DNA of 64,000 nt from Alienimonas californiensis (GCF_007743815.1 NZ_CP036265.1:3924823-3988822); one strand, 5' to 3'; counted from the stretch's first letter, positions 8,529 to 17,240 are shown. Notes: generated by a model from the letters alone, not told the origin. Made by a program: numbers and translations.

Positions 8529-8807
8529 ATGGCCCGCAGCAACCGACTGAACCTTCGCAAGCTCCGTAAGAAGCGGGCTCGCGTCAAAAAGCCGATGAAG
8601 TGCCGCTTCACCGGCGGCGGCGAAGTGCCGCGCCCGGTGTACGTGGACTACAAGGACGTCAAGCTGCTGAAGACCCTCGTGGACCGCGAAGGCCGGATCA
8701 TGCCGCGTCGCCGCACCGGAACCTGCGCCCTGTACCAGCGGGCCGTCCGCGAAGCCGTGCTGCGGGCCCGGTTCATCGGCCTGATGCCCTACGTCCCGGA
8801 AGAATAG
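8529..8807 (+). CDS. rpsR: 30S ribosomal protein bS18
   Basis: A 92-residue ribosomal protein. The centre [20 protein letters not shown] and [19 protein letters not shown] is the bS18 signature that binds 16S rRNA next to bS6 on the 30S platform. The basic N-terminus ([20 protein letters not shown]) is typical. It stands alone here, without the usual rpsF, ssb or rplI neighbours, and is followed by a G-C hairpin that probably ends its transcript. Confidence 0.96.
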   Translation: MARSNRLNLRKLRKKRARVKKPMKCRFTGGGEVPRPVYVDYKDVKLLKTLVDREGRIMPRRRTGTCALYQRAVREAVLRARFIGLMPYVPEE

Positions 8808-8861
8808 AGCCGGGAGAGCGGGGGGCGTTGAGCCCCCTAAGCTTGACCGATCGATTTGCAG

Positions 8862-8881
8862 CGGGGGGCGAGAGCCCCCCG
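8862..8881 (+). terminator. Hairpin terminator after rpsR
   Basis: A perfect 8-bp stem (8862-8869 with 8874-8881) closes a gaga tetraloop and is followed by tcttcg. A weaker 6-bp G/C hairpin at 8821-8837 precedes it. Both lie 14-75 bases downstream of the rpsR stop. Confidence 0.6.
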
Positions 8882-8908
8882 TCTTCGTAGGCAGTTCGCA
8901 TTGGCGAT

Positions 8909-8961
8909 GCCCTCGGGTGGGGGCGCCCCTCGGGCGAGGGCACGGGGGACTGACGCCCCCT
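8909..8961 (-). terminator. Hairpins downstream of mcsA
   Basis: Two stems lie just past the mcsA stop on the minus strand: gggggc/gccccc-type pairing within 8945-8961 and a 7-bp stem at 8909-8915 with 8935-8941. No clear T run follows, so termination is inferred from structure and position between converging genes. Confidence 0.4.
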
Positions 8962-8968
8962 CGCTCGC

Positions 8969-9496
8969 CTACTCGGCCTCGACGCCGCCCAGGCCGCCGA
9001 TTTCGTCCCGCAGACTGGCGGCGCGTTCGTAGTCCTCGGCGGCGATGGCCTCGGCCAGTTCCTTCCGCAGACGGATGAGCTGGAACTGGCGGCTCTTTTC
9101 CCCGCCCGCGGCGCCGGCGGGCGTTTTGCCGACGTGCCGGGTCGCGTCGTGGATGTTCTCTACCAGCGGGACGAGTTGCTCGCGGAAGGCGTCGTAATCG
9201 CCGGGGCAGCCGAAGCGGCCCTTCTCGCGGAACTCGTGAAAGCTGATGCCGCAGTGCGGGCAGCGTTTGCCGGCCCCCTTCTTCACGGCGGCGGCCTCGG
9301 AGATCTCCTGCATCGCCTGAACGGCTTTGAGAGTGTCCGCGGCCAGATCCGGGGGCAGTTCCGCCGGGGAATCCTCCTCCGCCTTCATGTAGGCGTGGAA
9401 GTGCTCTTCGCAGAAATGCACCTCGGACGGCTCGTCGTCCTCGATTTCGGTGACGTGAAAGACCGCCGGTTTGGCGCAGCGTTGGCACTTCTTCAT
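8969..9496 (-). CDS. mcsA: McsA-like zinc-finger protein with UVR motif
   Basis: A 175-residue protein with paired zinc-ribbon cysteines (MKKCQRCAKPAVFHV, then HFCEEHFHAY; later KRCPHCGISFHEFREKGRFG) and a C-terminal UvrB/UvrC motif, LRKELAEAIAAEDYERAASL. In Firmicutes McsA activates the arginine kinase McsB and modulates CtsR and ClpC. No mcsB, ctsR or clpC is in this window, so its partner here is unknown. The start at 9496 is fixed by an AGGAGG 8 bases upstream, and a TATAAT-type promoter lies about 100 bases upstream. It converges with rpsR across paired hairpins. Confidence 0.88.
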   Translation of the reverse strand: MKKCQRCAKPAVFHVTEIEDDEPSEVHFCEEHFHAYMKAEEDSPAELPPDLAADTLKAVQAMQEISEAAAVKKGAGKRCPHCGISFHEFREKGRFGCPGDYDAFREQLVPLVENIHDATRHVGKTPAGAAGGEKSRQFQLIRLRKELAEAIAAEDYERAASLRDEIGGLGGVEAE

Positions 9497-9504
9497 CGCG
9501 GGCG

Positions 9505-9510
9505 CCTCCT
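9505..9510 (-). promoter_or_regulatory. Ribosome binding site of mcsA
   Basis: A full AGGAGG on the minus strand, 8 bases before the ATG at 9496-9494, fixes the mcsA start against longer frames. Confidence 0.8.
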
Positions 9511-9595
9511 CATCAATGTGGCCGGCAGGTTGCAGGATCGTCGCGGCGGGGTGGGAACGAACGTCGCGCCCGAAGGACCCGAGCCCGATCGAATG

Positions 9596-9624
9596 ATTAT
9601 ACCGAACGAATCCGTTCGAACCGG
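9596..9624 (-). promoter_or_regulatory. mcsA promoter with a dyad between -10 and -35
   Basis: On the minus strand a perfect TATAAT (9601-9596) lies about 100 bases before the mcsA start. The 17-base spacer is almost filled by a perfect dyad, cgaacg-aatc-cgttcg (9603-9618). The -35 hexamer expected at 9619-9624 reads ccggtt, a poor match. A strong -10, weak -35 and spacer dyad is the layout of a regulated promoter. The dyad matches neither the CIRCE nor the CtsR consensus, and the regulator is unknown. Confidence 0.55.
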
Positions 9625-9754
9625 CAGGTGCGTCAGGATGCTCCCGAACCAGGGGCAAGAGGCGGCGGGGCGCTGGCCGATGAGACGGCTCGGGGACGGC
9701 TTCCCGACGTCGGCCCATGGACGGGACCGTATCGCACCACCGCACGGACTCAGC

Positions 9755-11488
9755 GTGATTCCTTCCCGCCCCCATCCCGACCGGCCGAACGCACGCAAAG
9801 CGGCCGCGAGCCGCGGACCCCTGGGGCGGGGCGTCGCCCTGGCGGCGTGGCTGACGGCGACCGGGCTCGGCGGCGTCGCGGCTTCGGCAAACGACGCTCC
9901 CCGCACCCCGCTGGTCGCCCCCAGACCGGCCGTCCGGGTGACGATCAGCAGTCCGACGGCGGACCCGCAGGTCGTGCGGCAGCGGCTCGAAGGGTTCTTC
10001 ACCCCCCCGCGCGATCCGTTCGCCAAGCCGGGCGTCGAGAACGGCGCCGCCTACCTCCGCAGCCCCGCCGGCCGCACCGGCCCGGCGCTGAATCAACCCG
10101 CCGTCACGGCCCCGTCGTTCGACACGACCTCGTCGCCCGTTGCGCAGTCGTCGCCCGTCGCGGAGCCCGCCCGGCTGGCGGACTCCGAGGGCATGCCCGT
10201 GCGCCGGATCGAGCCGGTTCCCGCGACGATTCGGATCGGCATTCCGCTGGACACGCGGGACGTCGAGGGGCGGGTGATGGTCGTCGCCGAGCCCAGCGGC
10301 CCCGTGGCCCGGGTTCGCGGGGTGGAGGGGGAAGCCCGGGCGACGGACGACGGGTTCGACGGGACGACCGTGACCGTCGTCGACGCGCTGGACGGCCCGG
10401 CGGTGCCGGCCGATCCGCAGGCGCTGGACCTGCCGCAGGAACTGCCGACGGCGAAGCCGCTGGATTCGCTGGCCGTCGCCTGCGATCAGGCGATCGAGAT
10501 CACCTCCGCCCGGCTGCTGACCGGCGAGAGCCGCACGACCGCCAGCAACTCCCCCTGGCAGATCGGCCACGGGCTGATGGCCCTGCGGGAGGACTACACG
10601 CTGATCGTCGACGGCCGCCGCGTCTCCGCCCTGGACTGGATCGCCAGCGGGCCGAGCTTCAAGGGCGAGCCCTGGTTCGTGCGGGGCCAGTACGGGCCGA
10701 AGGCCCACGAGTACAGCGGGGTGATGTACGACTTTGAAGGCCACCCCAACCAGATCCTCGCCTTCCTGGCGATGAGCGATCTGCCCAAGACGTTCGTCCT
10801 GAAGGACGGCGCCGGCCGGCCCTTCACGATCGCCGACTGGATTGAGACCGCCAAGCGGGAGGTGCGGTTGAACCGCACCGAGGAGATCACCTGGACCCTG
10901 TGGGCGTTCAGCGTCTACCTCGACAGCGAATCGCAGTGGGTCAACGCCCGCCGCGAGCCCTGGAGCATGGAGCGGCTCGTTCAGGAAGAGATCAAGAGCG
11001 ACCCCACCAAGCACGCCTGCGGCGGCACGCACGGTCTGTACGCCCTCGCCAGCGCCCGCAACGCCCGGTTGCAGGAGGGGAAGCCGCTGCGGGGGCACTG
11101 GCTGCTCGCCCATGAGAAGGTCGGCCGGTACACGAACCTGGCCCGCAGCCTGCAGAACCCGGACGGGTCCTTCAGCGACAAGTACTTCATGGGGCGGTCG
11201 CACCAGCGGGACCTCGTGACCCGCATCGGCTCCAGCGGGCACACGCTGGAGTTCCTGATGATGGCCCTCCCGCAGAGCGAACTGGACAGCCCCTGGGTGC
11301 GGGCCGGCGTCGGCCGCGTCGCCGCCGACCTGCTGGCCGGCCGGCACGCCGAAGTCGGCGGGAAAGCGGTCGGCGGGATGTATCACGCGGTCCACGCCCT
11401 CAAGCTGTACCGCGAACGCACCGCGGAGGACTTCACCCCGGTCCGCCTGCAAACCGCCGAGGGCGGCCGGCATCGCGTGATTCGCTGA
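9755..11488 (+). CDS. Large secreted protein, probable alpha/alpha-toroid domain
   Basis: About 577 residues. The GTG at 9755 gives an N-terminus with basic residues and the hydrophobic run GVALAAWLTATGLGGVAASA, a signal peptide; an in-frame ATG at 9680 would only add 25 residues in front. Residues about 50-230 are Pro/Ala-rich. From LDSLAVACDQAIEI onward there is a conserved helical domain with ACGGTHGLYALASARN, LARSLQNPDGSFSDKYF and IGSSGHTLEFLMMALP, a pattern like terpenoid-cyclase/prenyltransferase toroids (the QNPDGSF motif is typical). I recall similar proteins in planctomycetes but no established function. It is probably periplasmic. Confidence 0.7.
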   Translation: MIPSRPHPDRPNARKAAASRGPLGRGVALAAWLTATGLGGVAASANDAPRTPLVAPRPAVRVTISSPTADPQVVRQRLEGFFTPPRDPFAKPGVENGAAYLRSPAGRTGPALNQPAVTAPSFDTTSSPVAQSSPVAEPARLADSEGMPVRRIEPVPATIRIGIPLDTRDVEGRVMVVAEPSGPVARVRGVEGEARATDDGFDGTTVTVVDALDGPAVPADPQALDLPQELPTAKPLDSLAVACDQAIEITSARLLTGESRTTASNSPWQIGHGLMALREDYTLIVDGRRVSALDWIASGPSFKGEPWFVRGQYGPKAHEYSGVMYDFEGHPNQILAFLAMSDLPKTFVLKDGAGRPFTIADWIETAKREVRLNRTEEITWTLWAFSVYLDSESQWVNARREPWSMERLVQEEIKSDPTKHACGGTHGLYALASARNARLQEGKPLRGHWLLAHEKVGRYTNLARSLQNPDGSFSDKYFMGRSHQRDLVTRIGSSGHTLEFLMMALPQSELDSPWVRAGVGRVAADLLAGRHAEVGGKAVGGMYHAVHALKLYRERTAEDFTPVRLQTAEGGRHRVIR

Positions 11489-11639
11489 GGGACCGCGGAC
11501 GGGGGAAGCGTTCGTTCCGAACGAGCGGGTCCGACGACCGCAAACCGTCCGCCGTTCCGCCGAGACGGCGCTGAAGCGGTATGAGAGGGACGGCCGCGGG
11601 GATAGGATCGCGTTCCCGTTCCGCAGATTTGTCCCGCCG

Positions 11640-12677
11640 ATGCTGTCCCCCGCCGTCGTTCCGCCGCCCGCCGGTCGTGCGGACGCCCACCCGACCGCGG
11701 CGCCCCCGCTCCCCGCGGCGACGGTCTCTCCCGCGGCGGCGGACACCGTCCGTCCGGCCGACGGGCCGTTGCCGGACGTGGCGGTCTCCACGGCCCCCGG
11801 CGTCCGCGGACGGTTGGACCGGGTCGGGATGAGCGGCGTGCAGGCCGTCGCCGCGGTGACGGTCGACGGCCGGCCCGCCCTGCTGCCGGCGCTGTGCGAT
11901 CTCGCGGTGAGCCTCGACGACCCGCACAGCCGCGGCATCCACATGTCCCGGCTCTACCTCCGAGCCCAGGACGCGTTGGAGCAGGGCCTCGCCCCGGCCC
12001 GGCTGGCTCGGCTGGTCGAGGAGATGGTGCAGTCCCACGCCGGTGTCAGCGAGGGGGCCTTCTGCGACGTCTCGCTCACGCTCCCGGTGCGGCAACCGTC
12101 GCTGGTCTCCGGCGAGTCCGGCTGGCGGCACTACCCGGTCCGCTGCGGCGCCGCCCTGACCCGGGCAGGTCTGACGCTCACCGCGTCGGTGCGGGTCGAA
12201 TATTCCAGTACCTGCCCGTGCAGCGCCGCCCTCTCCCGCGATCTCACGGACGAAGCCTTCCGCGAAGCCTTCGGCACGACCGGCGAAGTTTCCGCGGAGG
12301 CCGTGCGGGCCTGGCTGGCGAAGCCCGGTTCGATCGCCGGGCACCCGCACAGTCAGCGGAGCCTCGCCGACGTGACCGTCACCCTCGACGCCGCCGCGGC
12401 GAGCTTCGGCTGGCAGGATCTGATCGAAGCCTCCGAGGCCGCCCTCGGCACGGCGACGCAGGGGGCTGTGAAACGGGCCGACGAACGGGAGTTCGCCCGC
12501 CTGAACGCCGCCAATCCGATGTTCTGCGAAGACGCCGCCCGCCGGCTCGCCCCGGCGGTCGTCGGGCTGGCCGACGTGCGGAGCTACGAGATCAGCGTCC
12601 GGCACCTCGAAAGCCTGCACCCGCACGACGCCGTCGCTTCCGTCCGCGGCGAGGCGAACCGAGACGCGGCCGCCTGA
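11640..12677 (+). CDS. folE2: GTP cyclohydrolase FolE2 (type IB)
   Basis: A 345-residue enzyme converting GTP to 7,8-dihydroneopterin triphosphate, the first step of folate and of tetrahydromethanopterin synthesis. FolE2 hallmarks are present: RGIHMSRLYL, the metal-site cysteine in YSSTCPCSAALSRDL, and GHPHSQRSLADVTV. Length is near the family norm after an Ala/Pro-rich N-terminal 50 residues. The ATG at 11640 is kept because no better start follows before PDVAVSTAPG. FolE2 works with metals other than zinc and often substitutes for FolE under zinc limitation. folP lies about 32 kb away at 44208, so the pathway is scattered. Confidence 0.94.
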   Translation: MLSPAVVPPPAGRADAHPTAAPPLPAATVSPAAADTVRPADGPLPDVAVSTAPGVRGRLDRVGMSGVQAVAAVTVDGRPALLPALCDLAVSLDDPHSRGIHMSRLYLRAQDALEQGLAPARLARLVEEMVQSHAGVSEGAFCDVSLTLPVRQPSLVSGESGWRHYPVRCGAALTRAGLTLTASVRVEYSSTCPCSAALSRDLTDEAFREAFGTTGEVSAEAVRAWLAKPGSIAGHPHSQRSLADVTVTLDAAAASFGWQDLIEASEAALGTATQGAVKRADEREFARLNAANPMFCEDAARRLAPAVVGLADVRSYEISVRHLESLHPHDAVASVRGEANRDAAA

Positions 12678-12689
12678 GCGGCCGATTCG

Positions 12690-13169
12690 TTACGGTTCGA
12701 GCTGACTGCGGTTCCGCAGGTCGTCGGCCCGGATGAGGACGTCCTCCGTCGGGGCCAACACCTTCGGGGCCAGATTGCGGAAGATCACCCGCCGATCTTC
12801 CACCTGATGCGGCAGGAAGTTGTCGGTGACGAAGTCCGCCGGCGGGATCTGCCACCAGGGGGCTTCGATCGGCTGGAGGAAGCTTTGGGTTTCGTACCCG
12901 TCCTTCACCAGCGTGATGCGGCGGGTGGCGTAGTAGTCGTAGCTGATGGAGGCGGGCGTGTAGCCGATCCGTTCGCCGTCGACCATCACCAGGGCGCCGC
13001 GGGGCTGACTGTCGATCGTCAGCCGGCGGTGCACGGAGTTGCAGCCGGACCCCAGCAGCGTCGCCGCCGCGGCGAGCGCCCACAGGCGCGCGATCGCGGC
13101 CCGGCGGCGAACGGCCGGACGGCCGCCCGCGGGGCGGGAGGTGCGGCGGGGGTGCGGGGCGGGATTCAT
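12690..13169 (-). CDS. PEGA-domain lipoprotein
   Basis: A 159-residue exported protein with an Arg-rich N-terminus, hydrophobic core ALAAAATLLG and lipobox cysteine at residue 43 (LLGSGC). Immediately after comes a PEGA domain: RRLTIDSQPRGALVMVDGER, IGYTPASISYDYYATRRITL and VKDGYET. PEGA domains are small surface beta-folds of unclear role. The rest (IEAPWWQIPPADFVTDNF) looks like a conserved planctomycete tail I have seen but cannot name. It converges with folE2, 12 bases apart, and is divergent from the PP2C gene. Confidence 0.85.
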   Translation of the reverse strand: MNPAPHPRRTSRPAGGRPAVRRRAAIARLWALAAAATLLGSGCNSVHRRLTIDSQPRGALVMVDGERIGYTPASISYDYYATRRITLVKDGYETQSFLQPIEAPWWQIPPADFVTDNFLPHQVEDRRVIFRNLAPKVLAPTEDVLIRADDLRNRSQLEP

Positions 13170-13341
13170 CGCCGCGGGTTCTAGCGCGAGGTCGCCAAGC
13201 GACGGAAGACCGGTTCCGGTGCCGACGCCTTCGATCCCGCGGAGACGGCCCCGGGATCGCCGTGATGGCGGCGGTCGGGGGGAAGCCTTAGAGTTTCCTT
13301 CCCCATCGTTTCGCGTCGTTTCCGTTGCCGTCGGGTTCCTC

Positions 13342-14691
13342 TTGCTGTTCGAGCAACCGCTTCGCTACGCCGTTCGGACGGACGTGGGGCTTCGGCGCCA
13401 GAACAACGAGGACGCTTCCGCGGTGCGGCTGGCCGGTTCGCGGGAGTCGTTCGCCGATCACGGCCACCTGTTATTGGTGGCGGACGGCATGGGCGGGCAT
13501 GCGGTCGGCGAGTTGGCCAGCGGCATCGCCGCGGAGGTCGTGCCGCAGGACTATCTGAGAGACACCACCGGCGGCGACCCCGCCGACCGCCTCGCCGCCG
13601 CGGTCGTCCGGGCCAACGCGGCGATCTACGCCAAGGGCGAGAGCACGCCGGACTTCTCCCGGATGGGCACGACCTGCACGGCCCTGGCCCTCACGCCGCA
13701 GGGCGCCGCGATCGCCCACGTCGGCGACAGCCGGTGTTACCGCATCCGCGGGCAGCGCTGCGATCAGCTGACGTTCGATCACAGTTTGCAGTGGGAACTG
13801 ATCCGGCAGGGGATGGACCCGCAGTCGGTCATGCTGAACGAGCCGCGGAACGTCATCACCCGCTCGCTCGGGCCGGCCCCGGACGTGGCGGTGGACGTCG
13901 AGGGGCCGTTCGCCATCCTGCCGGGCGACGTCTACGTGCTGTGCAGCGACGGCCTGACGGGGCACGTGCAGGATCACGAGATCGGCGCCATCGCCGGATC
14001 CCTGCCGCCGGAGGAGGCGGCGAAAACCTTGGTGAACCTCGCGAACCTGCGGGGCGGCTCCGACAACACCACCGTCGTGGTGGCCCAGGTGGGCGAGATC
14101 CCCGAGGGCGTCGCCCATAACCCGACCCGCGATCCGACCCGCCCGATGAACCCCTGGCTGCTGGCGGCCGCGTGGGCGCTGGCGGCGGTGCTGGTCACCG
14201 GGTTGGCGTTGCTGCTGTTCGGGCACTACGTCGCCGGAACGCTGGTGACGGGGGCGGGCGGGGCGCTGCTGGCGGCGGCGGGCTTTCGCATCTGGCAGAA
14301 GTGGTACCGCGGCCCGCGGGAGCGCCCGCTGCACACCGCCGGCAGCGAGACCGCCGTCTGGCGGGCCTACCGCAGCGCCCCGGCGGTGGTGGATCGGGCG
14401 ATCGTCGCCGAGGCGGGACAACTCGCCTCGCAACTTCAACGCACCGCCGCGGAGGAGCGCTGGCCGATCGACCCGAAGCGGGTGGAGAAACACCGCGCTC
14501 GGGCAGCCGCCAGCGCCTCCGAGGCCGACCTGCAGGGGGCGTTTCAGCACCTCTGCCGGATGATCGACGTGCAGATGAAGGGACTCGTGCAGACCCGCCG
14601 CGCGGGCGCCGACCGGCTGGCCCCGCCCCGGCCCAAGCCGCCCCCGCCGCCGCCCGATCTGTCGCCCAGCCCCGCGGCCAGACCGGAGTAA
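13342..14691 (+). CDS. PP2C-type protein phosphatase with membrane anchor
   Basis: About 449 residues from a TTG at 13342 (MLFEQPLRYAVRTDVGLRRQ). The N-terminal 240 residues are a complete PPM/PP2C Ser/Thr phosphatase: Asp in NNEDA, VADGMGGHAVGELAS, the GDSRCYRI segment, LCSDGLTGH and GGSDNTTVVV, giving all the metal-binding aspartates. Two hydrophobic helices follow (LLAAAWALAAVLVTGLALLL and LVTGAGGALLAAAGF), then a helical cytoplasmic domain and a Pro-rich tail. No Hanks-type kinase lies nearby. It is followed by a histidine kinase on the same strand. Start choice is uncertain because the frame is open upstream, but the upstream residues are not conserved. Confidence 0.85.
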   Translation: MLFEQPLRYAVRTDVGLRRQNNEDASAVRLAGSRESFADHGHLLLVADGMGGHAVGELASGIAAEVVPQDYLRDTTGGDPADRLAAAVVRANAAIYAKGESTPDFSRMGTTCTALALTPQGAAIAHVGDSRCYRIRGQRCDQLTFDHSLQWELIRQGMDPQSVMLNEPRNVITRSLGPAPDVAVDVEGPFAILPGDVYVLCSDGLTGHVQDHEIGAIAGSLPPEEAAKTLVNLANLRGGSDNTTVVVAQVGEIPEGVAHNPTRDPTRPMNPWLLAAAWALAAVLVTGLALLLFGHYVAGTLVTGAGGALLAAAGFRIWQKWYRGPRERPLHTAGSETAVWRAYRSAPAVVDRAIVAEAGQLASQLQRTAAEERWPIDPKRVEKHRARAAASASEADLQGAFQHLCRMIDVQMKGLVQTRRAGADRLAPPRPKPPPPPPDLSPSPAARPE

Positions 14692-14834
14692 GGGCACCGG
14701 GCGTCTCGTCCCCGGTCCGTCGTGTGCGAAACTTCCGGTAGGTCGCCGGGGCGGGGAGTGGTACTGTTTGCCGCGACCCCCCGCGGTCGGCCGTCGGGGG
14801 TCGATCGGCGGGGGTGATTCCCCCCTCACCGGCC

Positions 14835-14840
14835 AGGAGG
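14835..14840 (+). promoter_or_regulatory. Ribosome binding site of the histidine kinase
   Basis: AGGAGG 8 bases before the GTG at 14849. It decides the start in favour of this GTG over an upstream ATG at 14768. Confidence 0.8.
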
Positions 14841-14848
14841 CGCCGCCC

Positions 14849-16498
14849 GTGTTTTTCGCTCGAAGCCTGCGGCTGCGACTGTACGGCGGCGTGGCCCTCG
14901 CGGCGGCGATGCTGGTGCTGCTCAGCGGGGCGGCGCTGGTCACGCTGAACCAGAGCCATCAGGCCACCCGGGAGATCTACGCCCGGCTGACCAATCTGCC
15001 GAACCGGGCCGCCCTCGACCGGGCGGTCGACAATCTGCAGGCGCACACCCTGCCGCAGAACGCGCCGCCGACTCGGGAGGTCGCCGAGGGACTTCAGCGG
15101 GAGGTCCGCGGGCTGCTCGCCGCCGCGGAGCAGGCTCGGGTCATGATGATTCGCGATTACGACGCCGCCCCCCTGGGCAGCCCGCAGCGTGGGCAGTGGG
15201 TCGTCGCGGGGCCGGTGCTCGGCACGATTGGCAATCGGTTCAACTCAATGGCCGCCGTCGCCAACGTGCTCGTGCCTCCGTCCGGGCAGGAATTCGATCG
15301 AAAGAAGACCGACGCCGCCCGGGCCGAACTCTTCCGGCTCGCCGTGCTGAGCAAAAGCGAACTGCACGCGATCCCGGACCCGCACGTGAACCTGCACCGC
15401 AGTCTCTCCCAGCACCATCGCCACCACCGCCGATTGCTGCTCTGGGTGATCGGGCTGACGGCCCTCGTGGTGCTTGGCTGCGGGTGGCTGGTGTATTACG
15501 GCTATCGCCGCCTAGGCGTTCCGTTGCGGGACCTGCACCGCAGCGCCCGGCAGATCGCCGGCGGAGACGTCGGGCACCGCGTCAAGCAGTGGTACAACGA
15601 CGAGGTCGGCGAACTGGTCGGGGCCGTTAATCACATGGCTGACCGCTTCAGCGAGATGAACGAGGAGCTGGACCGCCGCGTCTACGAGCAGTCCCGCCAA
15701 CTGGTCCGCAGCGAACGCCTCGCCGGCGTGGGCACCCTCTCCGCCGGGCTGGCCCACGAGATCAACAACCCGCTGTCCGCGATCGGCATGGCGGCCCAGA
15801 GCCTCACGCAGCGGTCCGCTTCCCTGCTGTCCGGCTGCTCCGCTCAGGAGCGGGCTCTCGCCGAGCGCTACCTGGAGATGATCGCCCGGGAGACGGATCG
15901 GTGCAGCGGCATCACCCGCAAGCTGCTGACCTTCGCCAAGGGTAACGGCGGCGTGCGCGAGCCCACGGACGTGCGGACCCTCGCCGAGGAGGTGCTGGAA
16001 ATGGTCCGCCCGATGAGCAAATACGCCGATCGCCGCGTCGAGTTTGATCCCGGCCCGGCCGGCTGCGTCGGCGTGGCCGCGACCGGGGCCGGCGGACCGG
16101 AGGATCGGGCCGGCGGCTCCATCGCTCATGTCAACGGGCCGGAGATCAAACAGGTGTTGCTCAACCTGACCCTCAACGCCCTGGAAGCGACGCCGGACGG
16201 CGGCGCCGTCACCCTGCGGGTCCGCCCGGGGGCCGACGCCGTCGAGGTCTCGGTCGAAGACACCGGCTGCGGCATGACGGACGAGGTCCGCGAGCACCTG
16301 TTCGAACCCTTCTTCACCCGCCGCGGCGACGGCACCGGCACCGGGCTGGGGCTCTCGATGACGCACCGTATCGTCACCGACCACGGCGGCACGATCGAGG
16401 CGGACAGTGACGGCGAGGGCCGCGGCAGCGTGTTCCGCGTCCGCCTGCCCCGTCAGGTCGCCGAACCCGCCCGCCGGCCACTGCGCAAAGCGGCCTGA
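14849..16498 (+). CDS. Membrane sensor histidine kinase
   Basis: A 549-residue kinase. Helix 1 (GVALAAAMLVLLSGAALVTL, about 13-33) and helix 2 (LLLWVIGLTALVVLGCGWLV, about 196-215) bracket a roughly 160-residue periplasmic sensor region that ends in a His-rich stretch, HHRHHRR. A HAMP domain follows (PLRDLHRSARQIAGGDVGHR), then HisKA with phospho-acceptor His 303 in GLAHEINNPLSAIGMA, and HATPase_c with NLTLNALEATPDGG, EDTGCGM and GTGTGLGLSM. It is of the NtrB/ZraS-like type. No response regulator is adjacent; the nearest is the lone receiver at 20086. Confidence 0.92.
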   Translation: MFFARSLRLRLYGGVALAAAMLVLLSGAALVTLNQSHQATREIYARLTNLPNRAALDRAVDNLQAHTLPQNAPPTREVAEGLQREVRGLLAAAEQARVMMIRDYDAAPLGSPQRGQWVVAGPVLGTIGNRFNSMAAVANVLVPPSGQEFDRKKTDAARAELFRLAVLSKSELHAIPDPHVNLHRSLSQHHRHHRRLLLWVIGLTALVVLGCGWLVYYGYRRLGVPLRDLHRSARQIAGGDVGHRVKQWYNDEVGELVGAVNHMADRFSEMNEELDRRVYEQSRQLVRSERLAGVGTLSAGLAHEINNPLSAIGMAAQSLTQRSASLLSGCSAQERALAERYLEMIARETDRCSGITRKLLTFAKGNGGVREPTDVRTLAEEVLEMVRPMSKYADRRVEFDPGPAGCVGVAATGAGGPEDRAGGSIAHVNGPEIKQVLLNLTLNALEATPDGGAVTLRVRPGADAVEVSVEDTGCGMTDEVREHLFEPFFTRRGDGTGTGLGLSMTHRIVTDHGGTIEADSDGEGRGSVFRVRLPRQVAEPARRPLRKAA

Positions 16499-16565
16499 TC
16501 GCAGGTCTTTCAGTGCCTGGGTACCGGTCGTAAACTGCGGGCGTCGTTCTCCATCTGGCTGGCTG

Positions 16566-17240
16566 ATGTTCCCCGCCGCTCCGGCCGCCCCGCCTGCCCC
16601 TCCGCAGCAAACCGCGCGGCGCCTCGTCCCGCCGTTGGTGCTGCGGGGGGTCTCGTGGCGGAGTTACCGCGAACTGCGAGACGATCCCGGGAACGAGCGA
16701 GTGCGGCTGACCTACGACGCAGCCTCCCGCCGACTGGAGATCTCCGTGCCGGGCAAGCGTCACGAAAACGTCGCCGAACTGTTGGGGTACTTCGTCGCGG
16801 CGTTCGGCCGGATCAGACGTTTGAACATCATCCCTGTCGGCAGCACGACTTGGCGGAAGGCGGACGTGGGAGGCGCGGAGGGGGATAAAGCCTTTTACGT
16901 GGGCCGTTCCGCTGCCGATCTAGCCCTTAACGGCAACTTCCCTGACCTCGACGGCGGCGACGTGCCACCCGACCTCGTGCTGGAGGTTGACGTGACGAGC
17001 CCCGGCGTCGAAAAGCTGCCGATCTACGCCGGTCTCGGCGTGCCGGAGGTTTGGACCTGGGAAAATGACGTGGTCGTCGCCCGCCGCCTCGGGGACGGCG
17101 GATATCGGGTCGTCGCGGATAGCGTCGAACTGCCCGGCTTCCCGCTGGCGTTCGCGGCGGAGTTGGTCGCCACGCGGGCCGACGCCGCAACGTTCGAGTT
17201 GGAAGAGGCCTTCGCGGCACATTTGCGAGCCGACGGCTGA
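16566..17240 (+). CDS. Uma2-family (DUF820) restriction-endonuclease-fold protein
   Basis: A 224-residue protein of the Uma2/DUF820 family, a PD-(D/E)XK nuclease-like fold widely expanded in cyanobacteria and planctomycetes. The core is visible: a Glu in LTYDAASRRLEISVPGKRHE, then PDLVLEVDVTSPGVEKLPIY (the D/E-x-E pair) and VPEVWTWEND near the end. The Pro/Ala-rich N-terminus (MFPAAPAAPPAPPQQT) before LRGVSWRSYREL is low complexity. DNA cleavage has been proposed for the fold, but cellular roles are unknown. It stands alone. Confidence 0.82.
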   Translation: MFPAAPAAPPAPPQQTARRLVPPLVLRGVSWRSYRELRDDPGNERVRLTYDAASRRLEISVPGKRHENVAELLGYFVAAFGRIRRLNIIPVGSTTWRKADVGGAEGDKAFYVGRSAADLALNGNFPDLDGGDVPPDLVLEVDVTSPGVEKLPIYAGLGVPEVWTWENDVVVARRLGDGGYRVVADSVELPGFPLAFAAELVATRADAATFELEEAFAAHLRADG

